A stretch of 64,000 bases of DNA from Dehalococcoidia bacterium (GTDB taxonomy: Bacteria; Chloroflexota; Dehalococcoidia; E44-bin15): positions 682,001 through 746,000 of the forward strand of contig JBAZMV010000001.1 of assembly GCA_041649635.1 (NCBI GenBank), in the 5' to 3' direction. The stretch's first letter is position 1; the number at the start of each line of letters is the position of its first letter. The position numbers were made by a program, and so were the translations under genes. Below are positions 42,190-50,161 of this stretch, piece after piece. The notes beneath the pieces are model-generated. The model worked only from the letters and a program-made list of their open reading frames with translations. It was not told where the DNA came from and made no database searches.

Positions 42190-42947
42190 ACACCTTCATC
42201 GATAAGCGGGAGATAGATTACTTATCATCGCGTACACAGGATTTGAAGAAATTCGATTCTAACCTTGATACGCGTCTCTCGGAAACCGGTATCGACGGGC
42301 TCAAGGTCTGGGAATACGGCAAGCTGCTAACGTCGATCGAGGATTTTAAAGGACTGCGCGTTCTCGATGCCGGCCCCGGTGAAAGCACCTTCTGCCTGTA
42401 CCTCAAGAGCCTGGGCGCCGACGTCGTCACCATCGACTATCCCCAGCCGTTCGCCCCCAACAAGGAGGGCTTTCGCGACAAGTGCTTCCGCAGCGACGTG
42501 GCCGTGCACTTCGGCTCCATGACGCATATGCCGTATAAAAGTAATTCTTTCGACCTGGTGACCTGTACGTCGACGATAGAACATCTGGATACAGACCAGA
42601 AGTGGAAACCCATACCGCACGACGACTTCATCGAGGCCACGCTGCGAACACTTTCAGAGATGTGCCGCATCATCAAACCCGGCGGCTATCTTTACATCAC
42701 CTCGGACGCTTACGACCCGGAGCGCCAGAAGACGGATAGCTGGGAGTTGAGCTTCATGTACAACGGCATCGGCGCGGCCTACAGTGTGTGCGACATCGGA
42801 AAGATATTCGTCGACACGATTGAGAAAGGCGGCCTGACCTTCGTCAACGGCCACGACTACGACCCCGATATCATCGTCAACGACCCGCAGCGCTGCAACT
42901 ACCGCGGCCGCTACTTCACCACCTTCGCCGTCCTGGCACGAAAGTAA
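42165..42947 (+). CDS. SAM-dependent methyltransferase (class I)
   Basis: A 260-residue class I methyltransferase. Motif I is RVLDAGPGESTFCLYLKSLGADVVTIDY; acidic motif II follows; the post-III block is LVTCTSTIEHLD and then LSEMCRIIKPGGYLYITSD. Early residues MAAVRKSVNTFIDKREIDYLSSRTQDLKK lack a signal. Substrate is unknown: the ending VNGHDYDPDIIVNDPQRCNYRGRYFTTFAVLARK is typical of small-molecule or glycolipid methyltransferases. Overlaps the preceding small gene. Confidence 0.8.
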   Translation: MAAVRKSVNTFIDKREIDYLSSRTQDLKKFDSNLDTRLSETGIDGLKVWEYGKLLTSIEDFKGLRVLDAGPGESTFCLYLKSLGADVVTIDYPQPFAPNKEGFRDKCFRSDVAVHFGSMTHMPYKSNSFDLVTCTSTIEHLDTDQKWKPIPHDDFIEATLRTLSEMCRIIKPGGYLYITSDAYDPERQKTDSWELSFMYNGIGAAYSVCDIGKIFVDTIEKGGLTFVNGHDYDPDIIVNDPQRCNYRGRYFTTFAVLARK

Positions 42948-42973
42948 CTCGCAATATCGCATCGCCCCAATAG

Positions 42974-43067
42974 AAAGAGGTGCAGGAGATTTCTCTCCTG
43001 CCGGGGTATTAGGGGTGTCCCCTATTTCTTCAAATTTCCCCCAAGACTGGGGGATAAAGGGGGTTGA
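42974..43067 (+). repeat. Three-hairpin repeat, copy 7
   Basis: Between the methyltransferase and the Lrp/AsnC gene. Standard stems GCAGGAGA/TCTCCTGC, TAGGGG/CCCCTA, TCCCCCA/TGGGGGA (loop AGAC), tail AAGGGGGTTGA. Confidence 0.88.
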
Positions 43068-43175
43068 ATTAACCATCTTCGACGCTCCCGACTTACGTTC
43101 AACCTATCCAAAGGTATAGACTAAACCACACCATATTAAGTAAAATATGTCATTCGCTCTGATAGGGAGGACGCC

Positions 43176-43676
43176 ATGAAAAAGGCCGCCGGAACCAACG
43201 AAATATTCAAGATTCTAGAAGACGATGCTCGCAAGACGCCGGAGCAAATCGCGACTATGACCGGCATACCCGTCGCTGCGGTGAAAAAGGCCATCAAGCA
43301 GGCCGAGACCGGCCGCACTATCCTCAAATACAAGGCGGTCGTCAACTGGGACAAGCTGGGCGATGAACAGGTGCAGGCGCTGGTAGAGGTCAAGGTAACC
43401 CCCCAGCGCGACGTCGGCTTCGACGCCATCGCCGAGCGCATCTACCGCTTCCCCGAGGCGCGCACGGTGTATCTGCTCTCCGGCACGTACGAGCTTCTGG
43501 TGATGGTAACGGGCAAGAGCATGCAGGAGGTGGCAGCCTTCACCTCCAACAAGCTGGCTACCATCGAGGGAGTGCAGGGCACGGTTACGCACTTCCTCCT
43601 CAAGCGCTACAAGGAAGACGGCGAGATTCTATCAGGCGATGAGCGCCGCAAGAAGCGCGAGCCATTCATGCTGTAG
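43176..43676 (+). CDS. Lrp/AsnC family transcriptional regulator
   Basis: A 166-residue regulator. N-terminal winged helix (EIFKILEDDARKTPEQIATMTGIPVAAVKKAIKQAE) is followed by ILKYKAVVNWDKLG and a RAM ligand domain (EVKVTPQRDVGFDAIAERI...VYLLSGTYELLVMVTGKSMQEVAAFTSNKLATIEGV). Such proteins sense amino acids. It lies 30 bases before an aminotransferase gene, so it probably controls it. GGGAGG precedes the ATG. Slightly longer C-terminus than usual (DGEILSGDERRKKREPF). Confidence 0.88.
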   Translation: MKKAAGTNEIFKILEDDARKTPEQIATMTGIPVAAVKKAIKQAETGRTILKYKAVVNWDKLGDEQVQALVEVKVTPQRDVGFDAIAERIYRFPEARTVYLLSGTYELLVMVTGKSMQEVAAFTSNKLATIEGVQGTVTHFLLKRYKEDGEILSGDERRKKREPFML

Positions 43677-43705
43677 CCTGAAATACATATAAATGCGAGA
43701 CTTTA

Positions 43706-44875
43706 ATGGTAAAACGTGATCCAATCTCTAAAAAAGTAAGGGCGCTTTCGCCCTCCGGTATAAGAAAATATTTCGACATCATCGCCGGCATGGACGATGT
43801 GATATCGCTCGGCGTGGGCGAGCCGGATTTTGTGACCCCATGGCATATCTGCGAGGCCGGCATCTGGGCGCTGGAGAAGGGCGACACGGCCTATACGTCG
43901 AACTACGGGCTCCTCGAGCTGAGAGAGGAGATCGCCCGCTATATCGAGAACCGCTACGGGCTGACGTACGACCCGAAGACCGAGATACTGGTCACCGTGG
44001 GCGTGAGCGAGGGACTGGACCTCTCCATACGCGCCATCACCAACCCGGGCGATGAGATAATCATCCCGGAGCCGACCTACGTGTCCTACAAGGCCTGCAC
44101 CGTGCTCGCGGGCGGCGTCGACGTGCCGATACCGTCCAGCGCCGACAAGAATTTTGAGATGCGCGCCAGCGAGATAGAGAAGCGTATCACGAGAAAGACC
44201 AAGGCGATCCTGCTGGGATATCCCAACAATCCTACCGGCGCCATCATGGAGCGCGATGAGCTATCCAAGATAGCCAAACTTGCGATAAAGAACGACCTCA
44301 CGGTTATATCGGACGAGGTCTACGAGAGGCTGACCTACGGAGTCGAGCATGCTTCGATTGTTCCGCTGCCCAATATGCGCGACAGGTCGATACTGCTGGG
44401 CGGGTTCTCAAAGTCCTACGCCATGACGGGCTGGCGCATCGGCTGGGCCGCGGCCAACGCCGACATGATCGAATCGATGATGAAGATACACCAGTACACC
44501 ATGCTCTGCGCCTCGGTCATAGCCCAGCGCGCCGCCCTGGAGGCGCTGCGCAACGGAGAGCCGCAGGTGCAGGAGATGCTGGCGGACTACGACAAGCGCC
44601 GCCGCGTCATCGTCAAAGGCCTGAACCGGATCGGCCTTAGCTGCTTTGAGCCGCGCGGCGCGTTCTACGCCTTCCCATCGATCAAGAAGACCGGTATGTC
44701 CTCCGACGAGTTCGCCGAGAAGCTGCTGCGGGAAAAGAAGGTGATTGTAATCCCGGGCTCGGCCTTCGGCAAGTGCGGCGAGGGGCATGTACGCTGCTGC
44801 TATGCCACCTCCATGGAGGAGATAGAAGAGGCGCTGGAGCGCATGGAGAGCTTTGTCAAGAAGCACCGCCCATGA
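43706..44875 (+). CDS. PLP-dependent aminotransferase, class I/II
   Basis: A 389-residue fold-type I aminotransferase. YTSNYGLLELREEIARY, GVSEGLDLSIRAITNPGDEIIIPEPTYVSY, LLGYPNNPTGAIM and the PLP lysine in GGFSKSYAMTGWRIGW are diagnostic; R in SAFGKCGEGHVRCCYATS binds the substrate carboxylate. It resembles AspC/AlaT-like enzymes from archaea and Chloroflexota; amino donor not assignable. Pairs with the Lrp/AsnC gene upstream. Confidence 0.9.
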   Translation: MVKRDPISKKVRALSPSGIRKYFDIIAGMDDVISLGVGEPDFVTPWHICEAGIWALEKGDTAYTSNYGLLELREEIARYIENRYGLTYDPKTEILVTVGVSEGLDLSIRAITNPGDEIIIPEPTYVSYKACTVLAGGVDVPIPSSADKNFEMRASEIEKRITRKTKAILLGYPNNPTGAIMERDELSKIAKLAIKNDLTVISDEVYERLTYGVEHASIVPLPNMRDRSILLGGFSKSYAMTGWRIGWAAANADMIESMMKIHQYTMLCASVIAQRAALEALRNGEPQVQEMLADYDKRRRVIVKGLNRIGLSCFEPRGAFYAFPSIKKTGMSSDEFAEKLLREKKVIVIPGSAFGKCGEGHVRCCYATSMEEIEEALERMESFVKKHRP

Positions 44876-44883
44876 TATAGTGG

Positions 44884-45378
44884 GTGCGGGAGCGCGTATT
44901 GGGTACAAATATAGTCGGATATGTCTTTGTGGGGATTGGAGGCGCGGCCGCCGGTGCCGTCGCCACTCACTATATTGAAAAACTCCTCTTCAACCGCGGC
45001 CTCAAGAAGATGCAGGTCGTCTGGAAACATGAAGCAAAGGTTCAGAGCCTTCAACCGGTAAGGGATTACTTGGACAAGCTGAGCCTCCTCGTGGGAGCCG
45101 CGGAGCAGCAGGCCATCCTGGCCCGCACCAGCAAGAAGGGCAACGCCGAGCTGAACCAGCTTATTATCGACAAGTTCCGCGAGGTGGAGGCCGCCGAGCC
45201 CGGCACCGATTTCAGCGTGGGCGATTCCTCCCTGGTCGAGCTGCTGCGCAACCTGCGCCTCGATAATAAAGAACATGTTATCTACATGAGCCCCAACCTG
45301 TGGTTCAGCCCCACATTCAAGGACCGCGTCCGCGAGGCCTACAAGCGGCTGGAATTTCTTGCGACGGAAATAGAATAG
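44884..45378 (+). CDS. Membrane-anchored hypothetical protein
   Basis: I recognise no family. The frame opens at GTG 44884, but GGGAG at 44889-44893 favours TTG 44899 (MGTNIVGYVFVGIGGAAAG) as the true start. One hydrophobic segment (GYVFVGIGGAAAGAVATHYIEKLL) is followed by a helical domain with a Gln/Lys-rich segment and the ending LWFSPTFKDRVREAYKRLEFLATEIE. No catalytic motif. Eight bases after the aminotransferase stop. Confidence 0.6.
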   Translation: MRERVLGTNIVGYVFVGIGGAAAGAVATHYIEKLLFNRGLKKMQVVWKHEAKVQSLQPVRDYLDKLSLLVGAAEQQAILARTSKKGNAELNQLIIDKFREVEAAEPGTDFSVGDSSLVELLRNLRLDNKEHVIYMSPNLWFSPTFKDRVREAYKRLEFLATEIE

Positions 45379-45407
45379 CGCTATCCGCCGGTATTCTGCG
45401 ACGCCAC

Positions 45408-45517
45408 GTCATTGCGAGCGGAGCGAATCGATCTTAACGTCTCTTGCCATATTTACTACGAGATTGCCACGTCGCCATTCCATGGTAGTGATATATAGAA
45501 TGTCTCCTCGTAATGAC
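45408..45517. repeat. ATTGCGAG-type palindromic element, diverged
   Basis: CACGTCATTGCGAGCGGAGC, an inner GAGATTGCCACGTCG, then TATATAGAATG and CTCGTAATGACA. It resembles the element at 41775 in order and sequence, with the internal palindrome eroded. Confidence 0.65.
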
Positions 45518-45525
45518 AACCAAGA

Positions 45526-45620
45526 AAAAGTGGTGCCCTTCCGCGGAAGGAACGGGGGTTTGGGGGTGTCCCCCATTTTTATTTAAAAATCCCCCATGAC
45601 TGGGGGATAAAGGGGGTTGA
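45526..45620 (+). repeat. Three-hairpin repeat, copy 8 (variant first stem)
   Basis: Downstream of the plus-strand hypothetical and convergent with the monophosphatase gene. Stem 1 is CCTTCC/GGAAGG; stem 2 TGGGGG/CCCCCA; stem 3 TCCCCCA/TGGGGGA. Tail AAGGGGGTTGA. Confidence 0.85.
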
Positions 45621-45625
45621 CCTAA

Positions 45626-46435
45626 CTATCCCCTCTTGGTAACGGTATGGAGGAAATCGTCTGCTATCTTCCTGTTTGATACCAGGATGTCCTTCTTGTT
45701 GTAGGCGGCCGGTTCGCCGGTGAGCGTCCGGGCCACGCCGCCCGCCTCGCGCACCAGCAGGATGCCGCTGGCTATATCCCACGGGTAGAGGCTCACGTGG
45801 AAGTAAAGGTCCAGCCGGGCGCAGGCGGTATACGCGATGCCCAGCGCCGCCGAGCCCATGAGCCGCGTAGTGGTCACGTTCGACCATAGGTTGGAGTAGA
45901 TATCGATATACTTTCTGCTGTTATCGGGGTTGTACCCCATATCGCAGGAGATGAGCGCCTCCGTCAGCGATGTGCGTTTGGTGACATAGATCGGCTCGCC
46001 GTTCAGATACGCCCCCTGTCCCTTCTCGGCATGGAACAGCTCGTCCCGCACCGGGTCGTATATCATGCCCATGACCACATCCTCGCCGTGCGCCAGCGCG
46101 ATGCACACGCAGAAGTGCGGGATGCCGTAGGCGTAGTTGCGCGTCCCATCCAGCGGATCGACTATCCATTTATATGCAGACTTGCCTTTTATTTCTTTCG
46201 ATTCTTCGCTGATGATGCCGAAATCGGGATATTCCTTGAGCAACTGCTCCCTTATAGTCTTCTCGGCAAGAAGGTCGACATCGGTGACGATATTGTTCTT
46301 GCCCTCGCTCTTGAATGATATCTCCTTGCGCATGGCAAAGCGCGACATGATAATGGTTCCCGCGTCCGTGGCCGCCTGTCTGGCGACATCGAACGCGTTC
46401 TGGCGACTCTTCGATAACGGCAGTTCGCTCTTCAT
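45626..46435 (-). CDS. Inositol monophosphatase family protein
   Basis: A 269-residue Mg-dependent phosphatase of the IMPase/FBPase/CysQ fold. Motif 1 WIVDPLDGTRNYAYGIPHFCVCIAL and motif 2 WDIASGILLVREAGG are diagnostic; the first metal Glu is in ISEESKE. Plausible substrates are myo-inositol-1-phosphate, fructose-1,6-bisphosphate or PAP, which sequence alone does not resolve. Four bases after trpS on the same strand, so probably one transcript. Confidence 0.88.
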   Translation of the reverse strand: MKSELPLSKSRQNAFDVARQAATDAGTIIMSRFAMRKEISFKSEGKNNIVTDVDLLAEKTIREQLLKEYPDFGIISEESKEIKGKSAYKWIVDPLDGTRNYAYGIPHFCVCIALAHGEDVVMGMIYDPVRDELFHAEKGQGAYLNGEPIYVTKRTSLTEALISCDMGYNPDNSRKYIDIYSNLWSNVTTTRLMGSAALGIAYTACARLDLYFHVSLYPWDIASGILLVREAGGVARTLTGEPAAYNKKDILVSNRKIADDFLHTVTKRG

Positions 46436-46438
46436 ACC

Positions 46439-47413
46439 CTACAGCAGACCCATCCTCTCTTTAACCTCTCGCAGCGTCTCCACGGCTATAGCCCGCGCCC
46501 GTTCCGCGCCGTCATTATACACCTTTACCACATAGTCCATATCGGCGGCAAGCTGCTCGCGTTTCTCGCGGAACGGCTTCAAAGCCTCGTTCACCGACTC
46601 GGCCAGTTGCACCTTGCAGTCCACGCAGCCACGCTTGGCCACCACACATTCGGCGGCGATATTCTCGACTTCACCGGGATTGAAGAAATGATGCAGCTTC
46701 CAGATGTTGCAAATCTTTGGATTGCCGGGATCCTCCCTGCGCTTGCGGCCGGGGTCGGTATAAGCGCCCTTTATCTTCTTCAGCGTATCCTTGGGCGTAG
46801 CCGCCAGCTCGATATCGTTATTCAGGCTCTTGCTCATCTTGTTCACGCCGTCCAGCCCGACGATGAGCGGGGCCGTGGTCATCTTGGCCTGGGGCTCGGG
46901 AAAGGTGGGTTTGTAGAGGGTATTGAAGCGCCGCACGATCTCGCGGGCCAGTTCGAGGTGGGGCAACTGGTCTTCGCCGACGGGAACGACGTTGGCCTTA
47001 TAAAGCAGGATGTCGGCGGTCATTAGGACGGGATAGCCGACGAGTCCGTAGTTGATGTTATCCGGCTGCTGCCGCGCCTTCTCTTTAAATGTGGCGACAC
47101 GGGTGAGCCAGCCCAGCGGCGTAACCATGCCTAGGAGGGTGTAAAGCTCCATGACCTCCGGCACATGCGACTGCACGAACATGATGCTCTTCTTGGGATC
47201 GAGCCCGGCCGCCAGCCAGTCCAGCATCATCTCCTTGATGTTCTGCCTGAGTTGCTGCGGATCGTTGAGCGTGGTCAGCGCATGTATATCCACGATGCAG
47301 TAAACGCATTCATATTCTTTCTGCAGCGCTACGTAGTTCTGTATAGCCCCGAGGTAGTTGCCGATGTGCTGCCGGCCCGTGGGCCTGGCACCGGAAAAGA
47401 CGCGGCCTTTCAT
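46439..47413 (-). CDS. trpS: Tryptophanyl-tRNA synthetase with a predicted [4Fe-4S] site
   Basis: A 324-residue class Ic synthetase. ARPTGRQHIGNYLGAIQNY carries the HIGH-type motif and NKMSKSLNN the KMSKS loop. Near residues 240-270 there is Cys-x20-Cys-x6-Cys-x2-Cys (CNIWK...ECVVAKRGCVDC), close to the Cys-x22-Cys-x6-Cys-x2-Cys that binds [4Fe-4S] in Thermotoga TrpRS. The N-terminal ATG follows GGAGGCAAG on the minus strand. It supplies the charged tRNA that the trp T-box measures, although the operon is 26 kb away. No T-box is seen before trpS itself. Confidence 0.92.
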   Translation of the reverse strand: MKGRVFSGARPTGRQHIGNYLGAIQNYVALQKEYECVYCIVDIHALTTLNDPQQLRQNIKEMMLDWLAAGLDPKKSIMFVQSHVPEVMELYTLLGMVTPLGWLTRVATFKEKARQQPDNINYGLVGYPVLMTADILLYKANVVPVGEDQLPHLELAREIVRRFNTLYKPTFPEPQAKMTTAPLIVGLDGVNKMSKSLNNDIELAATPKDTLKKIKGAYTDPGRKRREDPGNPKICNIWKLHHFFNPGEVENIAAECVVAKRGCVDCKVQLAESVNEALKPFREKREQLAADMDYVVKVYNDGAERARAIAVETLREVKERMGLL

Positions 47414-47492
47414 CTTGCCTCCTTATACTTGGAGAAGAATAACATAAACGAAGGGAAAGGGGCAAGGCGAAGCAAAATCTTCTCCGCCAATC

Positions 47493-47521
47493 TTTACATT
47501 GACGTAAGAATTGTATAGTAT
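47493..47521 (+). promoter_or_regulatory. Promoter of the three-gene accessory cassette
   Basis: TTTACA (47493-47498) and TAGTAT (47516-47521), 17-base spacer, 42 bases before ATG 47563. Confidence 0.6.
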
Positions 47522-47562
47522 TGTTGCATCAAATATCTACGCAGCGAAAGGGGTATCGTAAC

Positions 47563-48333
47563 ATGGCACCAAAAGAGATATTCCCCAATTCGACTGTGAA
47601 ACAAGTCGTCTTCCAGATCAGATTCCCTAACCTATTCTATTTAGAAGACAAAATCGGCGATTTCCAGTTGAAAATCATGAGGGAATTCCCAGAATCTTCT
47701 ATCTCGCACAGAAAAATATTTGCATGGGCAGATATTGGGCCAGGGGTAAAGCCGGCTGAAGTCGAAAGCCAAATCGAGAAAGAACCTCTTGGACAGAAGG
47801 TTTGGCAATTCAAATCACCCAATAAATATCAACTTAATATACAAAGCGGCTCGCTTGATATTTCCTCAAACTATCACAAAACTTACGATTTGGATGGAGG
47901 AAATAAGTTCAGAGATATAATAAAACTGGTTATGGACAATTTTCTTCAGACAATCTCATTACCCACCATCAATAGAATAGGACTAAGATATGTCGATGAA
48001 TGTCCAATCCCTTCAAAAGACACGAAAGTATTTAAATCATGGTATAACTCAGTCTTCCCCTTGGGCAGATTTAATTTATCAGATGCCCTAGAAATGGATT
48101 TTAAAACTTGTGTAAAAAGAGGGAACCATTATGTGCGCTATATAGAATCCGTACAAAAGTCTCCAAAGGGAGAGGATATCTTAATTCTCGACTTTGATGG
48201 TTTCACTCATGGGATAGAACCGAAGCAATACCTTACGGTAACAGATAAACTGCACAAAACTATAGATACTGAATGGAGAAAAACTATCAAATCACCGGTT
48301 ATAGACTATATGCGTATACCAAAGGAACAATAA
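47563..48333 (+). CDS. TIGR04255 family protein
   Basis: A 256-residue protein whose pattern (a Y-x-L-x-h-x-S-G-S-L-D-I-S strand, then R-I-G-L-R-Y-V-D, and a C-terminal block ending W-x-x-x-x) matches the sporadically distributed TIGR04255 family. Start at ATG 47563 with GAAAGGGG upstream; the longer frame to 47521 overlaps the promoter. Coding here is AT-rich compared with neighbouring genes. First of three tightly packed genes; function unknown, and the patchy distribution suggests an accessory, possibly defence-related module. Confidence 0.65.
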   Translation: MAPKEIFPNSTVKQVVFQIRFPNLFYLEDKIGDFQLKIMREFPESSISHRKIFAWADIGPGVKPAEVESQIEKEPLGQKVWQFKSPNKYQLNIQSGSLDISSNYHKTYDLDGGNKFRDIIKLVMDNFLQTISLPTINRIGLRYVDECPIPSKDTKVFKSWYNSVFPLGRFNLSDALEMDFKTCVKRGNHYVRYIESVQKSPKGEDILILDFDGFTHGIEPKQYLTVTDKLHKTIDTEWRKTIKSPVIDYMRIPKEQ

Positions 48334-48334
48334 T

Positions 48335-48577
48335 ATGGAGACTGAAACCAAGAACTTCGATTATGACAGCTTTACACAAGACGCTACTGGAAGCTCTAAG
48401 CAAGATTATAAGATAATCTCCTTCCCCTTTGAGAAATACGAAATAAAGGTGAAAGTAAGCCCTAGTAACGAGTTTATAGAAATCACTGAAGTCACAGTCA
48501 ATAAAGACTTCTTATCACACAAACAGAGGTTAAATATTAGACAAAGCATCGATGTTGATAAGTACTATCGCGAGTAG
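48335..48577 (+). CDS. Small protein of the accessory cassette
   Basis: An 80-residue acidic protein; I do not recognise it. It is rich in Asp, Glu, Lys and Tyr (NFDYDSFTQDATGSSKQDYKIISFPFEKYEIKVKVSP), mostly beta-like, and has no signal peptide. It starts one base after the TIGR04255 gene stop and its own TAG shares one base with the next start, so the three genes are translated together. Size and position would suit a small partner or antitoxin-like protein, by inference only. Confidence 0.55.
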   Translation: METETKNFDYDSFTQDATGSSKQDYKIISFPFEKYEIKVKVSPSNEFIEITEVTVNKDFLSHKQRLNIRQSIDVDKYYRE

Positions 48578-49242
48578 TGAAGTTAAACATGTTTTACGAA
48601 TCTCGAGAAAGTACAGATCAGTTCTTAAGGCTTGGAGACGTAGTAGAAGGATATGTTTCACCTTCAACAAAAATTATAGAGCCATTCCTGTCTTTTGAGC
48701 GAAAAATCTATCATAAATATCACATTGACATAGAGGTGCCAAATTATTCCGTTGTCCTAACTCCATGTTGCTCAATTGAAGACCACATGATTAGCCTGAC
48801 GCCTCTAATCCAACTGCGAAGCGACTTCTTAAGAAACAAGTATTACACGGAAGACTTTACGAGAATAAATCGCTTGATCACTCCTAAGCTCGCCTTCCCG
48901 CCTGATGAATGGGAGAAAATGTCCACCGATGATAAGCTTGAGATCGAATCAAGAGAAAGTAATTATGCTCTGTATAATATTTTTGTATATGCCCCAAATG
49001 AACTCTTTAGTCCTTATGAGCTACGGAGACAAGAAATAAAACACTATATGATAGATTTTAGGAACATCCAAACATTAAAGTGTGATCTAATAAAAACAAA
49101 AGAACAACGCGAAAAAAGTGGAAAGGAAGAACTCCCTATCTTAAAATCAAAACGTTTGCAGCTCTCAGATTCTATTCGTAAAGAATTACGTGAGAAACTT
49201 TCATACTACTTCTGGAGATCTAATGACGTAAATACAGAATAA
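48577..49242 (+). CDS. Unknown protein of the accessory cassette
   Basis: A 221-residue protein of unknown family. GTG start sharing its G with the upstream TAG. GDVVEGYVSPSTKIIEPF and YSVVLTPCCSIEDHMISLTPL recall small families with a central (V/L)xT(Q/P)xCD/S strand block. A long C-terminal helical region rich in Lys/Glu (DLIKTKEQREKSGKEELPILKSKRLQLSDSIRKELREKL) follows. AT-rich codon use matches the two preceding genes. No catalytic residue set is evident. Confidence 0.55.
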   Translation: MKLNMFYESRESTDQFLRLGDVVEGYVSPSTKIIEPFLSFERKIYHKYHIDIEVPNYSVVLTPCCSIEDHMISLTPLIQLRSDFLRNKYYTEDFTRINRLITPKLAFPPDEWEKMSTDDKLEIESRESNYALYNIFVYAPNELFSPYELRRQEIKHYMIDFRNIQTLKCDLIKTKEQREKSGKEELPILKSKRLQLSDSIRKELREKLSYYFWRSNDVNTE

Positions 49243-49440
49243 GTTCCAATACACACCTCATGTGCACTTGGCCCCACTATCTACAACAAATTACAAACTA
49301 CCATCCGATTACTTTTTCCCCTTGCGTCCCCCTCCCCATTCCGCTATCCTTCTCTTAGATTCGAAATCAGTCTTCCGTTTTCCACTTCATTCCAGAAAAC
49401 AATACCTTCTTGTTAAAAGCCTTTGAATATCAAATAATGA

Positions 49441-49483
49441 TTACAAGGTCTTTACAAATCCTTAACTTTGGCGATGATATAAT
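49441..49483 (+). promoter_or_regulatory. Activator-type promoter with 11-base direct repeats
   Basis: TTACAA at 49441 and 49452 and TTAACT at 49462 repeat with 10-11 base spacing, upstream of TATAAT (49478-49483). There is no well-spaced -35 box. PhoB/PhoP-type regulators bind such TTxACA direct repeats, so autoregulation by the downstream response regulator is likely. Confidence 0.5.
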
Positions 49484-49498
49484 CGGGGCGAGGAACTT

Positions 49499-50161
49499 AT
49501 GAGGATACTGGTAGTTGAAGACGAGAAAGACCTGGCCGAGGCCATAGCCCTGGGACTGCAGAAGCAGGGCTACGCCGCCGACATCGCGCTCGACGGCGAG
49601 GAGGCGCTGACGATTCTGGAAGTAAACGCCTACGATCTCATCGTGCTCGACCTGAACCTTCCAAAAGTCGACGGTGTGGAAGTCTGCCGCCGCGTCCGGG
49701 CATCAGGGTCATCGATCGGGATCCTGATGCTCACCGCGCGCACCAGCATCGATGACCGCGTGCTCGGTCTTGACCAGGGCGCCGACGACTACCTGGTCAA
49801 GCCGTTCCACTTCCCGGAGCTGCTGGCGCGGGTGCGCGCCATACTGCGCAGGGAGGGAACGCCAAGGCCGACCATCCTGCGCGTGGGCGAGCTGGTGCTG
49901 GATCCTAACAACCTCAGGGTGCATTTCCAAGGCAGAGAGATTCAATTCACCACAAAAGAATTCTCCATACTGGAGTACCTGGCGCAAAACGCCGGGCGCA
50001 TCGTCAGCCAGGAAGAGCTGCTGGAGCACGTATGGAACGACGATGCCAATCAGTTCACGCAAACTATTAAGGTGCATATAAACAATATTCGAAAGAAACT
50101 CGGCGCGGCCGGCGCGGGGGACATGATAACTACGGTGAAGGGGAGGGGGTATATGCTATGA
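49499..50161 (+). CDS. OmpR/PhoB-type response regulator
   Basis: A 220-residue regulator. Receiver: MRILVVEDEKDLAEA, phospho-acceptor Asp51 in LIVLDLNLPKVDG, and K in DDYLVKPF. C-terminal winged helix: LVLDPNNLRVHFQGREIQFTTKEFSILEYLAQNAGRIVSQEELLEHVW...TIKVHINNIRKKLG with the typical alpha-loop and ending in TVKGRGYML. It overlaps the sensor kinase by four bases (ATGA). Signal unknown. Confidence 0.94.
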   Translation: MRILVVEDEKDLAEAIALGLQKQGYAADIALDGEEALTILEVNAYDLIVLDLNLPKVDGVEVCRRVRASGSSIGILMLTARTSIDDRVLGLDQGADDYLVKPFHFPELLARVRAILRREGTPRPTILRVGELVLDPNNLRVHFQGREIQFTTKEFSILEYLAQNAGRIVSQEELLEHVWNDDANQFTQTIKVHINNIRKKLGAAGAGDMITTVKGRGYML

